Part shown: positions 23,770-33,187 of the stretch, piece after piece | Numbering within the stretch: position 1 is the first letter of the stretch | How the letters are laid out: each line of letters opens with the position of its first letter | NCBI GenBank assembly: GCA_003513765.1 | Contig: DONT01000006.1 | Coordinates: forward strand, 1-50,198 | Direction: 5' to 3' | DNA length: 50,198 nt | From: Jeotgalicoccus sp. | GTDB lineage: Bacteria > Bacillota > Bacilli > Staphylococcales > Salinicoccaceae | Translations under genes and position numbers: made by a program | The notes under the pieces: generated by a model | What the model was told of the DNA's origin: nothing | What the model saw: the letters and a program-made list of their open reading frames with translations, nothing else | Database searches by the model: none

Positions 23770-24357
23770 ATGTCTCACTATTTCACTACAGATAATACAC
23801 CGCATGAGTTCAGCGAAATAAAGTTCAGTTTCAACGATCATGTCTACCGTTTTAAAACGGATCGCGGCGTATTTTCCAAAAATCAGATTGATTATGGTAC
23901 TGAGGTATTAATCAGAACTGTATTTTCGGAATTTAAAGGTTCCGGTGATTTTATAGATATGGGCGCGGGCTATGGGCCGATCGGCACCGTACTTGGCAAA
24001 GAACTCGGACTCCGTCCGGTAATGGTTGAAGTTAATGAAGATGCGATACAATTATCCATTGAAAATACACGCCGGGAAAAGATAAATGCCAACGTGCTCG
24101 ACCGGGAAAGTTATGAAGATATGCCGTTTAATGTATCGTTATATGTTACGAATCCGCCGTTCAGAGCCGGGAAAGATACAGTCCTCGATATGTTAAATGA
24201 TGCTTTTAAACGCCTTGATTTAAAGGGTGAATTTTATATGGTTGTGCAGAAAAAACAGGGCATGGCTTCTTATAAAAAACATTTGGAATCATTGTTTGGA
24301 AATGTTGAAATTGCATCAAAAGATAAAGGATATTACATCCTGAAAAGCACTAAATAA
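23770..24357 (+). CDS. Class I SAM-dependent methyltransferase, RsmC-like (YbxB)
   Basis: 195 residues forming a Rossmann methyltransferase. FIDMGAGYGPIG (about 59-70) is the SAM-binding loop and VTNPPFRAGK (about 121-130) the NPPF catalytic motif of N2-guanine rRNA methylases. By family it may modify 16S rRNA like RsmC; the actual target is not shown. It has the conserved place between rplL and rpoB, and GGGGGGA precedes the ATG. Confidence 0.85.
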   Translation: MSHYFTTDNTPHEFSEIKFSFNDHVYRFKTDRGVFSKNQIDYGTEVLIRTVFSEFKGSGDFIDMGAGYGPIGTVLGKELGLRPVMVEVNEDAIQLSIENTRREKINANVLDRESYEDMPFNVSLYVTNPPFRAGKDTVLDMLNDAFKRLDLKGEFYMVVQKKQGMASYKKHLESLFGNVEIASKDKGYYILKSTK

Positions 24358-24377
24358 AAGAAAATTATATATTTGAC

Positions 24378-24407
24378 TTGACAAATTGTATATGTTATTC
24401 TTATAGA
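24378..24407 (+). promoter_or_regulatory. rpoBC promoter
   Basis: TTGACA (24378-24383) and TATAGA (24402-24407), 18 nt apart, begin a leader of nearly 190 nt before rpoB. An overlapping TTGACT lies five bases upstream. Confidence 0.6.
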
Positions 24408-24594
24408 ATGTTAAATTAATATCAATAAGTATGTACTTTTCTGTGCAGCTGTTGAATGGCGCATTTTAAACAAGTGTCCAGTTTAATAGGAAATGGAGTT
24501 GAATACGATTCCGTTTTCTTTTTGTCTTTTGAACTGTTCCGCTGTTAAGCGTCCATTATAGTTTACGCAAATATTATTAGGGGTGAATCTGTCG

Positions 24595-27500
24595 ATGAGT
24601 CAATTGATTCAGTATGGAAGACATGCACAACGTAGAAGTTATGCGCGTATCGAAGAGAAGTTAGAATTACCTAACTTAATTGAGATTCAGACGAAATCGT
24701 ACGAGTGGTTCTTAGAAACCGGTCTAATCGAAATGTTTAAAGATATTTCTCCAGTAGAAGATTTTACAGGGAATATGTCTTTAGAGTTTGTCGATTATAA
24801 ACTCGGCGAACCGAAGTATAACGAGGAAGAAGCGAAAGATCACGATTCAACTTACTCAGCACCGCTGAGAGTGAAAGTTCGCTTAGTCATCAAAGAAACC
24901 GGCGAAGTTAAAGAGCAGGACGTATTTATGGGAGATTTCCCATTGATGACCGATACAGGAACTTTTATTATTAATGGAGCAGAGCGCGTTATCGTTTCTC
25001 AATTAGTAAGAAGCCCGTCTGTATATTTCTCAGAGAAGTTCGACAAGAATGGTAAATTGAACTTCGGAGCAACAGTCATCCCTAACCGCGGCGCATGGTT
25101 AGAATATGAAATCGACGCGAAAGATGTCGTATATGTCAGAATTGACCGCACACGTAAGTTGCCGATGACGGTATTATTACGTGCGTTAGGTTTTGCAACT
25201 GATGAAGAAATTATCAACCTTCTTGGCGATAACGAATATCTTCGTAATACGCTTGAGAAAGATGCGACGGAAACAGTCGACCAGGCCCTGTTAGAAATTT
25301 ACGAAAGATTGCGTCCAGGCGAACCGCCAACAGTAGAAAACGCACGTAATTTATTATATTCGAGATTCTTTGATCCGAAACGTTACGATCTGGCAAATGT
25401 CGGACGCTACAAGATGAATAAGAAACTTCATCTGCAGAACCGTCTCTTCAACCAAGTGCTAACAGAACCGGTTGTCGACTCAGAGACAGGTGAAATTATT
25501 GCTGAAGCAGGTTCAACTATCGACCGCCGTACCCTGGATTCGATTATGGAACAGCTTGAAACAACTGCAAACCTGAAAACTTACCACCTTGAACAGGGTC
25601 TTTTAGACGAGCCTGTTGAAATTCAATCGGTGAAAGTCAAATCACGTAACAACGAAGAGCATTCGACGACAGTAATCGGCAATGCTTTTCCTGATGTGGA
25701 AGTCAAATCAATCACACCTTCAGATATTATTTCTTCAATGAGTTATTTCTTTAATTTATTGGAAGGTGTCGGCTTTACAGATGATATCGACCACCTTGGT
25801 AACCGTCGTCTGCGCTCAGTCGGTGAATTGCTGCAAAACCAATTCCGCATCGGTGTTTCCCGTATGGAACGTGTTGTACGTGAAAGAATGTCTATTCAGG
25901 ACACTGAAACGGTAACACCGCAGCAGCTGATTAATATCCGTCCGGTAATTGCGTCTATTAAAGAGTTCTTTGGCAGCTCGCAATTATCACAGTTCATGGA
26001 CCAGACGAACCCGCTCGCAGAATTGACGCACAAACGCCGTCTTTCAGCATTAGGGCCCGGCGGTTTAACTCGTGAACGTGCCGGCATGGAAGTACGTGAC
26101 GTTCACTATTCTCACTACGGACGCATGTGTCCGATTGAAACTCCTGAGGGACCGAACATCGGACTGATTAACACGCTGTCGAGTTACGCACGTGTTAACG
26201 ACTTCGGCTTTATCGAAACACCGTATAGAAAAGTAGACCCTGAAACGAATAAAGTAACGAATCAAATCGATTACTTAACAGCTGACGAAGAAGACAGCTA
26301 TGTCGTTGCACAGGCAAATGCTGTTCTCGGTGAAGATGGTGCATTCATCGATGAGGAAGTTATCTGCCGTTTCCGCGGAAACAACACACAGATGCAGCGC
26401 GATCGCATGGACTACATGGATGTATCGCCTAAGCAGGTAGTCTCTGCTGCGACAGCTTGTATTCCATTCCTTGAGAACGATGACTCTAACCGTGCGCTTA
26501 TGGGTGCGAACATGCAGCGTCAGGCAGTTCCATTATTAAACCCTGAATCACCGTTTATCGGTACAGGTATGGAGCATGTGTCTGCCCGCGACTCAGGTGC
26601 AGCTGTAGTTTCACGCTACAGAGGGCGCGTCGAACATGTTGAAGCAAAAGAAATTCACGTTCGCCGTATTGAAGATAAAAACGGTAAAGACGTAGAAACA
26701 GAAAAAGATATTTACAGAATGTCTAAATTCGTGCGCTCAAACGCAGGAACATGTTATAACCAAAAACCGATTATCACTGAAGGCGATATCGTTGCAAAAG
26801 GTGAAATATTAGCTGACGGTCCTTCTATGGACAACGGTGAAATGGCACTTGGACGTAACCTTGTTGTCGGCTTCATGACTTGGGACGGTTATAACTATGA
26901 GGATGCTGTAATTATGAGTGAACGTCTTGTGAAACAGGATGTGTACACTTCAATTCATATTGAAGAATACGAATCTGAATCAAGAGATACTAAACTTGGA
27001 CCTGAAGAGATTACGCGTGATATTCCAAACGTTTCTGACAGTGCGCTTAAGAAACTTGACGACCGCGGAATTGTTCACATCGGTGCTGAAGTTATCGACG
27101 GCGATATTCTTGTCGGTAAAGTAACACCTAAAGGTGTGACGGAATTAACTGCAGAAGAACGTCTGCTGCATGCGATCTTCGGAGAAAAGGCTCGTGAAGT
27201 CAGAGATACTTCACTGCGTGTACCTCACGGTGCAGGCGGAATCGTGCTTGACGTTAAAGTATTCAACCGTGAAGACGGAGACGAATTATCACCTGGTGTG
27301 AACCAGCTTGTACGCGTTTATATCGTTCAGAAGAGAAAGATCTCTGAAGGAGATAAAATGTGTGGACGCCACGGTAACAAAGGTGTAATCTCGAAGATTT
27401 TACCAGAAGAAGATATGCCTTATATGCCTGATGGCACACCAATTGACATCATGCTTAACCCGCTTGGAGTTCCATCTCGTATGAACATCGGTCAGGTGCT

Positions 27501-28137
27501 TGAACTGCACCTCGGTATGGCGGCACGTGCAATGGGCTTAAGAATGGCATCTCCTGTATTCGATGGAGCGAACGAAGAAGATGTGTGGTCTACAATGGAA
27601 GAAGCTGGACTTGCACGCGATGGTAAGACGGTATTATATGATGGACGTACAGGCGAGCCGTTTGAAAACCGTATTTCTGTCGGCGTAATGTACATGCTGA
27701 AACTTGCGCACATGGTTGACGATAAACTTCACGCAAGAAGTACTGGACCATACTCATTAGTAACGCAGCAGCCGCTGGGTGGTAAAGCACAATTCGGTGG
27801 ACAGCGTTTTGGTGAGATGGAAGTATGGGCACTTGAAGCATATGGTGCTGCATACACATTACAAGAGATCCTAACAGTTAAATCCGATGATACTGTCGGC
27901 CGTGTGAAAACATACGAAGCGATTGTTAAAGGTGAAAACCTGCCGAAACCAGGTGTTCCTGAGTCATTCAGAGTATTGATGAAAGAACTTCAAAGTTTAG
28001 GCCTTGACGTAAGTATTATGGATGAAAACGACGAAGAAATTGAATTGCGTGATACAGAAGATGATGAGATAGAAAGCCAACCCACTCAATCGGACAACGT
28101 AACTGCTTCAGCTAAAAATGAAAATGTTACTGAGTAA
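24595..28137 (+). CDS. rpoB: RNA polymerase beta subunit RpoB
   Basis: 1180 residues, close to the staphylococcal length and collinear with it throughout. The rifampicin region reads SSQLSQFMDQTNPLAELTHK, with the key D, H, R and S positions in the sensitive state. GDKMCGRHGNKG near the active site is intact. The acidic tail after about 1140 is variable. The ATG at 24595 is chosen because AGGGGTG lies 10 nt before it and the protein then begins like relatives; a GTG at 24583 falls inside that ribosome site. rpoC follows after 37 nt. Confidence 0.97.
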   Translation: MSQLIQYGRHAQRRSYARIEEKLELPNLIEIQTKSYEWFLETGLIEMFKDISPVEDFTGNMSLEFVDYKLGEPKYNEEEAKDHDSTYSAPLRVKVRLVIKETGEVKEQDVFMGDFPLMTDTGTFIINGAERVIVSQLVRSPSVYFSEKFDKNGKLNFGATVIPNRGAWLEYEIDAKDVVYVRIDRTRKLPMTVLLRALGFATDEEIINLLGDNEYLRNTLEKDATETVDQALLEIYERLRPGEPPTVENARNLLYSRFFDPKRYDLANVGRYKMNKKLHLQNRLFNQVLTEPVVDSETGEIIAEAGSTIDRRTLDSIMEQLETTANLKTYHLEQGLLDEPVEIQSVKVKSRNNEEHSTTVIGNAFPDVEVKSITPSDIISSMSYFFNLLEGVGFTDDIDHLGNRRLRSVGELLQNQFRIGVSRMERVVRERMSIQDTETVTPQQLINIRPVIASIKEFFGSSQLSQFMDQTNPLAELTHKRRLSALGPGGLTRERAGMEVRDVHYSHYGRMCPIETPEGPNIGLINTLSSYARVNDFGFIETPYRKVDPETNKVTNQIDYLTADEEDSYVVAQANAVLGEDGAFIDEEVICRFRGNNTQMQRDRMDYMDVSPKQVVSAATACIPFLENDDSNRALMGANMQRQAVPLLNPESPFIGTGMEHVSARDSGAAVVSRYRGRVEHVEAKEIHVRRIEDKNGKDVETEKDIYRMSKFVRSNAGTCYNQKPIITEGDIVAKGEILADGPSMDNGEMALGRNLVVGFMTWDGYNYEDAVIMSERLVKQDVYTSIHIEEYESESRDTKLGPEEITRDIPNVSDSALKKLDDRGIVHIGAEVIDGDILVGKVTPKGVTELTAEERLLHAIFGEKAREVRDTSLRVPHGAGGIVLDVKVFNREDGDELSPGVNQLVRVYIVQKRKISEGDKMCGRHGNKGVISKILPEEDMPYMPDGTPIDIMLNPLGVPSRMNIGQVLELHLGMAARAMGLRMASPVFDGANEEDVWSTMEEAGLARDGKTVLYDGRTGEPFENRISVGVMYMLKLAHMVDDKLHARSTGPYSLVTQQPLGGKAQFGGQRFGEMEVWALEAYGAAYTLQEILTVKSDDTVGRVKTYEAIVKGENLPKPGVPESFRVLMKELQSLGLDVSIMDENDEEIELRDTEDDEIESQPTQSDNVTASAKNENVTE

Positions 28138-28174
28138 TGTGCTGAGCTGAGAAAACTTTAGGGAGGAAAGCTCA

Positions 28175-31100
28175 TTGATAGATGTTAATAGATTTAAATA
28201 TATGAAAATTGGTTTAGCGTCACCCGAAAAGATTCGTTCATGGTCTTTCGGTGAAGTGAAAAAACCGGAAACAATCAACTACAGAACATTAAAACCGGAA
28301 CGTGATGGTTTATTCTGTGAGAAGATTTTCGGACCAACAAAAGACTGGGAATGCAGCTGTGGTAAATACAAACGTGTCAGATACAAAGGCATGGTCTGTG
28401 ACCGCTGCGGAGTTGAAGTTACACGCGCTAAAGTAAGACGTGAAAGAATGGGGCATATTGAACTTGCTGCTCCTGTAACTCACATCTGGTACTTTAAAGG
28501 AATCCCGTCACGTATGGGTCTTCTTTTAGACATGTCACCCCGCTCACTTGAAGAAATTATCTATTTCGCATCTTACGCTGTAATTAAGCCGGGACCTACA
28601 GGTCTCGAGCCTAAACAGCTGCTGAGTGAACGTGAGTACCGTGAGTATTACGATAAATTCGGTAATACTTTTACAGCAAAAATGGGTGCTGAAGCAATTA
28701 AAGACCTGCTTAGCCAAATTGACTTGGATGCAGAACTTGAAGAGCTTAGAAAAGAACTGGAAACAGCGACAGGACAACGTCTGACTCGTGCGATTAAACG
28801 CCTTGAAGTGGTTGAAGCATTCCGTCATTCAGGAAATGATCCAACGTGGATGATTCTCGATGTGCTGCCGATTATTCCACCGGAAATTCGTCCTATGGTA
28901 CAGCTTGACGGCGGACGTTTTGCGACGAGTGATATGAACGACTTATACCGTCGTGTTATTAACCGTAACAACCGTCTGAAACGTCTTCTTGATTTAGGCG
29001 CTCCCGGAATTATCGTTCAAAACGAAAAACGTATGCTGCAGGAAGCAGTAGATGCGCTTATCGATAACGGACGCCGCGGCCGTCCTGTTACAGGACCGGG
29101 TAACCGCCCGCTTAAATCACTGTCTCACATGCTCAAAGGTAAGCAGGGACGTTTCCGTCAAAACCTTCTTGGTAAACGTGTTGACTACTCAGGTCGTTCG
29201 GTAATCGTTGTTGGACCAAGCCTGAAAATGTATCAGTGCGGTCTGCCGAAGGAAATGGCATTGGAACTATTTAAGCCTTTCGTTATGAAAGAACTTGTTT
29301 CTCGCGACTTAGCAACTAACATTAAAAATGCCAAAGGTAAGATTGAGCGTATGGAAAATGAAGTATGGGATGTTCTGGAAGATGTTATTTCCGAGCACCC
29401 GGTACTGTTAAACCGTGCACCAACGCTTCACCGTCTTGGTATCCAGGCTTTCGAAGCTAAATTAGTAGAAGGCCGTGCAATCCGTCTCCACCCGTTAGTT
29501 ACGACAGCGTATAACGCTGACTTTGACGGTGACCAGATGGCAGTACACGTTCCTTTATCTAAAGAAGCACAGGCTGAGGCACGCATGCTGATGCTTGCTG
29601 CTCAAAACATTCTTAACCCTAAAGATGGTAAGCCGGTAGTTACTCCGTCACAGGATATGGTACTTGGTAACTACTACTTAACACTTGAGCGCGAAGACAT
29701 GAAGAACGAAGGACATATCTTCAAGAGTATCGATGAGGTTGTGATGGCTTACCAAAATGGTTACACATCACTTCATACACGCATCGGACTTCACACACAG
29801 ACATTGTCTGAAGAAAAAGTTTCAGCTGAGAACAAAGGTAAATTATTAATGACGACTGTCGGTAAAGTGATATTTAACCAGATCATGCCGCCTTCATTCC
29901 CGTATATTAATGAACCTACACGCGAAAACCTGGAGCGTAAAACGCCAAACAAATATTTCATCGATGGTAAAGACTTAGGTGAAGCAGGTTTAGTTGAGAA
30001 AATTCAGGAAATGCCTCTTGTTGCTCCATTTGACAAGAAATATCTTGGACAGGTTATCGCTGAAGTCTTCAACAAGTTCCACATTACAGAAACATCTGTA
30101 ATGCTTGACCTGATGAAAGACCTTGGATTCAAATACTCCGCTAAAGCCGGTATTACGGTAGGGGTTGCAGATATCGTTGTACTTCCTGAAAAACAGGTCA
30201 TCATCGACGATACTGAAGAAAAAGTTGAAAAAGTTCAAAAGCAGTTCTCGCGCGGTTTAATTACTGAAGAAGAACGTTACAATGCTGTTATCGAACTTTG
30301 GACAAAAGCTAAAGATATCATCCAGGAAAAACTGATGGCATCACTGCACCGTCTGAATCCGATCTTCATGATGAGTGATTCAGGTGCCCGTGGTAACGCG
30401 TCAAACTTTACGCAGCTTGCTGGTATGCGTGGACTTATGGCCAACCCGTCAGGTGAGATTATCGAGCTTCCAATCAAATCAAGTTTCCGTGAAGGACTGA
30501 CAGTACTTGAGTACTTCATTTCAACTCACGGTGCGCGTAAAGGTCTTGCCGATACAGCACTGAAAACTGCTGACTCGGGTTATCTGACACGCCGTCTTGT
30601 TGACGTAGCTCAGGATGTTATCGTAAGAGAAGAAGATTGCGGTACGGATAAAGGACTGCATGTTTCTGCACTGACAGAAGGTTCGGAACTTATCGAACCG
30701 CTGATCGACCGTTTAGAAGGCCGTTATGTGAAGGAAACAGTGAGACATCCTGAAACAAATGAAGTAATACTTGGCAGTAATGAACTTATTACGCCGGATA
30801 TTGCTAAAGAAATCGTGAACAGCGGTCTTGAAGAAGTTTATATCCGTTCAGCATTTACATGTAATACACGTCATGGTGTATGTGAACGCTGTTATGGTAA
30901 AAACCTTGCGACTGGTGAAAAAGTTGAGGTCGGTGAAGCAGTTGGTACAATTGCCGCTCAATCAATCGGTGAGCCGGGTACACAGCTTACAATGCGTACA
31001 TTCCACACAGGCGGGGTAGCAGGTAGCGATATTACACAAGGTTTACCGCGTATCCAGGAATTATTTGAAGCTCGTAATCCGAAAGGACAGGCGCAGATTT

Positions 31101-31795
31101 CAGAAATTCACGGTACGGTAACGGATATTGAAGTCGTTAAAGACCGTCAGCAGGAAGTTAAAGTTAAAGGTGAGCACGAAACGCGTACTTACATGGTACC
31201 GGGAGCTGCACGCCTGCTGGTTGAAATTGGCGATAAAGTCGGTCCGGGTGAAGTATTAAACGAAGGTTCAATCGAACCTAAACAGCTGCTTCAGGTAGCA
31301 GGTTTAAATACTACACAGGAATATCTGCTTAAAGAAGTACAGAAAGTATACCGTATGCAAGGGGTAGAAATCGGTGATAAGCACGTTGAGGTTATGGTTC
31401 GTCAAATGCTGCGTAAAGTACGCATTATCGATGCCGGAGACACTTCATTATTACCGGGTGCTTTAGTAGAGATTCACACGTTTACTGACGCTAACAAAGA
31501 AATATTCAAGCAGAGAAAACGTCCGGCAACGGCGAAACCGGTGCTTCTTGGTATTACTAAAGCATCACTTGAAACGGAAAGCTTCCTGTCAGCAGCCAGC
31601 TTCCAGGAAACTACACGTGTCCTTACAGATGCAGCGATTAAAGGGAAACGCGATGATCTTCTCGGCCTTAAAGAGAACGTTATTATCGGTAAACTTATCC
31701 CTGCTGGTACGGGAATGCCTAAGTATAAAAACGTAGAAATAGATGTAGCTGAAAAAGCAGTATCAGAAGATGAAGTTGTTCTTTTAGAAGATTAA
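28175..31795 (+). CDS. rpoC: RNA polymerase beta' subunit RpoC
   Basis: 1206 residues, normal length. The N-terminal zinc ribbon has C60, C62, C75 and C78. The catalytic Mg2+ loop NADFDGD lies near 447-453. The second zinc site includes CGTD and CERCYGKN. The protein starts with TTG (IDVNRFKYMKIG follows as in relatives), with GGGAGGAAAG upstream. Unlike most Bacilli, no L7Ae-like gene follows; a terminator and a new promoter separate it from rpsL. Confidence 0.97.
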   Translation: MIDVNRFKYMKIGLASPEKIRSWSFGEVKKPETINYRTLKPERDGLFCEKIFGPTKDWECSCGKYKRVRYKGMVCDRCGVEVTRAKVRRERMGHIELAAPVTHIWYFKGIPSRMGLLLDMSPRSLEEIIYFASYAVIKPGPTGLEPKQLLSEREYREYYDKFGNTFTAKMGAEAIKDLLSQIDLDAELEELRKELETATGQRLTRAIKRLEVVEAFRHSGNDPTWMILDVLPIIPPEIRPMVQLDGGRFATSDMNDLYRRVINRNNRLKRLLDLGAPGIIVQNEKRMLQEAVDALIDNGRRGRPVTGPGNRPLKSLSHMLKGKQGRFRQNLLGKRVDYSGRSVIVVGPSLKMYQCGLPKEMALELFKPFVMKELVSRDLATNIKNAKGKIERMENEVWDVLEDVISEHPVLLNRAPTLHRLGIQAFEAKLVEGRAIRLHPLVTTAYNADFDGDQMAVHVPLSKEAQAEARMLMLAAQNILNPKDGKPVVTPSQDMVLGNYYLTLEREDMKNEGHIFKSIDEVVMAYQNGYTSLHTRIGLHTQTLSEEKVSAENKGKLLMTTVGKVIFNQIMPPSFPYINEPTRENLERKTPNKYFIDGKDLGEAGLVEKIQEMPLVAPFDKKYLGQVIAEVFNKFHITETSVMLDLMKDLGFKYSAKAGITVGVADIVVLPEKQVIIDDTEEKVEKVQKQFSRGLITEEERYNAVIELWTKAKDIIQEKLMASLHRLNPIFMMSDSGARGNASNFTQLAGMRGLMANPSGEIIELPIKSSFREGLTVLEYFISTHGARKGLADTALKTADSGYLTRRLVDVAQDVIVREEDCGTDKGLHVSALTEGSELIEPLIDRLEGRYVKETVRHPETNEVILGSNELITPDIAKEIVNSGLEEVYIRSAFTCNTRHGVCERCYGKNLATGEKVEVGEAVGTIAAQSIGEPGTQLTMRTFHTGGVAGSDITQGLPRIQELFEARNPKGQAQISEIHGTVTDIEVVKDRQQEVKVKGEHETRTYMVPGAARLLVEIGDKVGPGEVLNEGSIEPKQLLQVAGLNTTQEYLLKEVQKVYRMQGVEIGDKHVEVMVRQMLRKVRIIDAGDTSLLPGALVEIHTFTDANKEIFKQRKRPATAKPVLLGITKASLETESFLSAASFQETTRVLTDAAIKGKRDDLLGLKENVIIGKLIPAGTGMPKYKNVEIDVAEKAVSEDEVVLLED

Positions 31796-31856
31796 TTTTA
31801 ACGGGCGATATTGATAAGAGATAAACATGCATTTATGGGTCAAATGTATGTGCCAG

Positions 31857-31884
31857 AGCCGCTCCTTAACTGGGGCGGTTTCTT
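31857..31884 (+). terminator. rpoBC terminator
   Basis: AGCCGCTCC pairs with GGGGCGGTT (one G-T pair) and is followed by TCTTTAT, a modest intrinsic terminator 60 nt after rpoC. Confidence 0.7.
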
Positions 31885-31986
31885 TATGAAAAATTCGTAA
31901 AACCCTCGGGTTTATAATAGCCATGAAAAGATAATTATGTTAACCTGTTTATGTCTTAGCGATATGAATTTTTATATCGGGAAAGC

Positions 31987-32016
31987 TTGACACGAAAGTT
32001 GCCGCGATGGTATTAT
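31987..32016 (+). promoter_or_regulatory. Promoter of the str operon (rpsL-rpsG-fusA)
   Basis: TTGACA (31987-31992), an 18-nt spacer and TATTAT (32011-32016). The predicted transcript has a leader of about 145 nt before rpsL. Confidence 0.7.
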
Positions 32017-32038
32017 AGTTAAGGTTACTTTATGAGGG

Positions 32039-32105
32039 ACTTTGTGCCAGATCATAAAGGAGACAAAGTGTATTTTGTGTAAGATTTACATCTTACAGAT
32101 TTTTT
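32039..32105 (+). promoter_or_regulatory. rpsL leader hairpins, candidate attenuator
   Basis: ACTTTGT (32039-32045) pairs with ACAAAGT (32063-32069). It is followed by a perfect 8-bp stem TGTAAGAT/ATCTTACA (32078-32097) and then GATTTTTT. The second hairpin has terminator form inside the leader, so part of the transcription may stop here. Which ligand, if any, controls it is unknown. Confidence 0.55.
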
Positions 32106-32167
32106 ATACTCTAAAAATGAACCACCTGGATGTGTGGATTAAGAAAACGAGAGGAGGATATTCGATT

Positions 32168-32587
32168 ATGCCAACTATTAATCAGTTGATCAGAAAATCA
32201 CGCAGTACTAAATCACAAAAATCTGCATCGCCTGCATTGAACAGAGGGTTTAACAGTCTTAAGAAACGCGTTACTACTGACGCTGCACCACAAAAACGCG
32301 GTGTTTGTACACGTGTAGGTACTATGACTCCTAAAAAACCAAACTCTGCTCTACGTAAATATGCACGTGTCAGATTGTCAAATAACATTGAAGTGAACGC
32401 GTATATTCCTGGGATTGGTCACAACCTGCAAGAACATAGTGTTGTACTTATCCGCGGAGGACGTGTTAAAGACTTACCGGGGGTACGTTATCACGTAGTT
32501 CGTGGTGCGCTTGATACTTCAGGTGTTGAAGGCCGCAGACAAAGCCGTTCACATTACGGTGCTAAAAAACCTAAAGGCGACAAGTAA
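32168..32587 (+). CDS. rpsL: Ribosomal protein uS12
   Basis: 139 residues from the ATG at 32168, chosen because GAGAGGAGGA lies before it and the universal MPTINQLIRK start follows; longer upstream reading is leader. TPKKPNSALRK and RVKDLPGVRYH keep the lysines whose change gives streptomycin resistance, so the site is wild-type. S12 lies at the 30S decoding centre. First gene of the str operon. Confidence 0.97.
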   Translation: MPTINQLIRKSRSTKSQKSASPALNRGFNSLKKRVTTDAAPQKRGVCTRVGTMTPKKPNSALRKYARVRLSNNIEVNAYIPGIGHNLQEHSVVLIRGGRVKDLPGVRYHVVRGALDTSGVEGRRQSRSHYGAKKPKGDK

Positions 32588-32604
32588 TATTCCGTCACTT
32601 TAGA

Positions 32605-32635
32605 TTGACAAGCAAATTTATAAAAATGATAAAAT
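32605..32635 (+). promoter_or_regulatory. Candidate internal promoter before rpsG
   Basis: TTGACA (32605-32610) with GATAAA 17 nt on, or TAAAAT at 19 nt. It lies in the 70-nt gap between rpsL and rpsG. Confidence 0.5.
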
Positions 32636-32657
32636 AAAAGTTGGAAGGAGGATAATT

Positions 32658-33128
32658 ATGCCACGTAAAGGTCCAGTACCAAAAAGAGATGTATTACCGG
32701 ATCCTATTCACAACTCTAAGCTTGTGACTAAACTCATTAACAAGATGATGATCGACGGTAAACGAGGAACTTCGCAAAAAATTCTTTATAACGCATTTGA
32801 TCTAGTACAAGAACGTTCTGGTAAAGATGCTATGGAGGTTTTTGACGAAGCAATTGAAAACATTATGCCATTACTTGAAGTTAAAGCACGCCGTGTTGGT
32901 GGGTCAAACTACCAAGTACCGGTTGAAGTTCGTCCAGAACGCCGTACTACTCTAAGCTTACGTTGGCTTGTGAACTACGCACGTCTGCGTGGGGAAAAGA
33001 CAATGGAAGAAAGATTAGCTAACGAAATTCTTGATGCTGCAAACAACACAGGTGGAGCAGTTAAGAAACGCGAAGAAAGTCATAAAATGGCTGAAGCTAA
33101 CAGAGCATTTGCACACTACCGCTGGTAG
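32658..33128 (+). CDS. rpsG: Ribosomal protein uS7
   Basis: 156 residues, standard length. MPRKGPVPKRDVLPDP is the Firmicute S7 start, and the VGGSNYQVPVEV hairpin (about 80-91) contacts the E-site tRNA. S7 nucleates the 30S head. GGAAGGAGG lies before the ATG. Second gene of the str operon. Confidence 0.97.
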   Translation: MPRKGPVPKRDVLPDPIHNSKLVTKLINKMMIDGKRGTSQKILYNAFDLVQERSGKDAMEVFDEAIENIMPLLEVKARRVGGSNYQVPVEVRPERRTTLSLRWLVNYARLRGEKTMEERLANEILDAANNTGGAVKKREESHKMAEANRAFAHYRW

Positions 33129-33187
33129 GATGCTTTGCCTTTTAGTATTTAAATCTAATCCATACCTGGAAGGAGAAAAGAATACTC

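Larger units (their letters stand above)
31796..32167 (+). other. 372-nt non-coding region between rpoC and rpsL
   Basis: It holds a terminator, a small AAACCC/GGGTTT hairpin (31900-31913), the str promoter and a leader with two hairpins. The L7Ae-like gene that staphylococci and Bacillus keep here is missing; I found no reading frame that could be it. Confidence 0.75.

Noticed and set aside
25990..26060. Rifampicin-resistance substitution in RpoB (Thr in MDQTNPLAE, Ala in S. aureus)
   Set aside because: This position varies naturally between genera (Asn in E. coli), and the main resistance positions D, H, R and S are in the sensitive state.
32320..32480. Streptomycin-resistance change in rpsL
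   Set aside because: Both key lysines (in TPKKPNS and in RVKDLPG) are intact.
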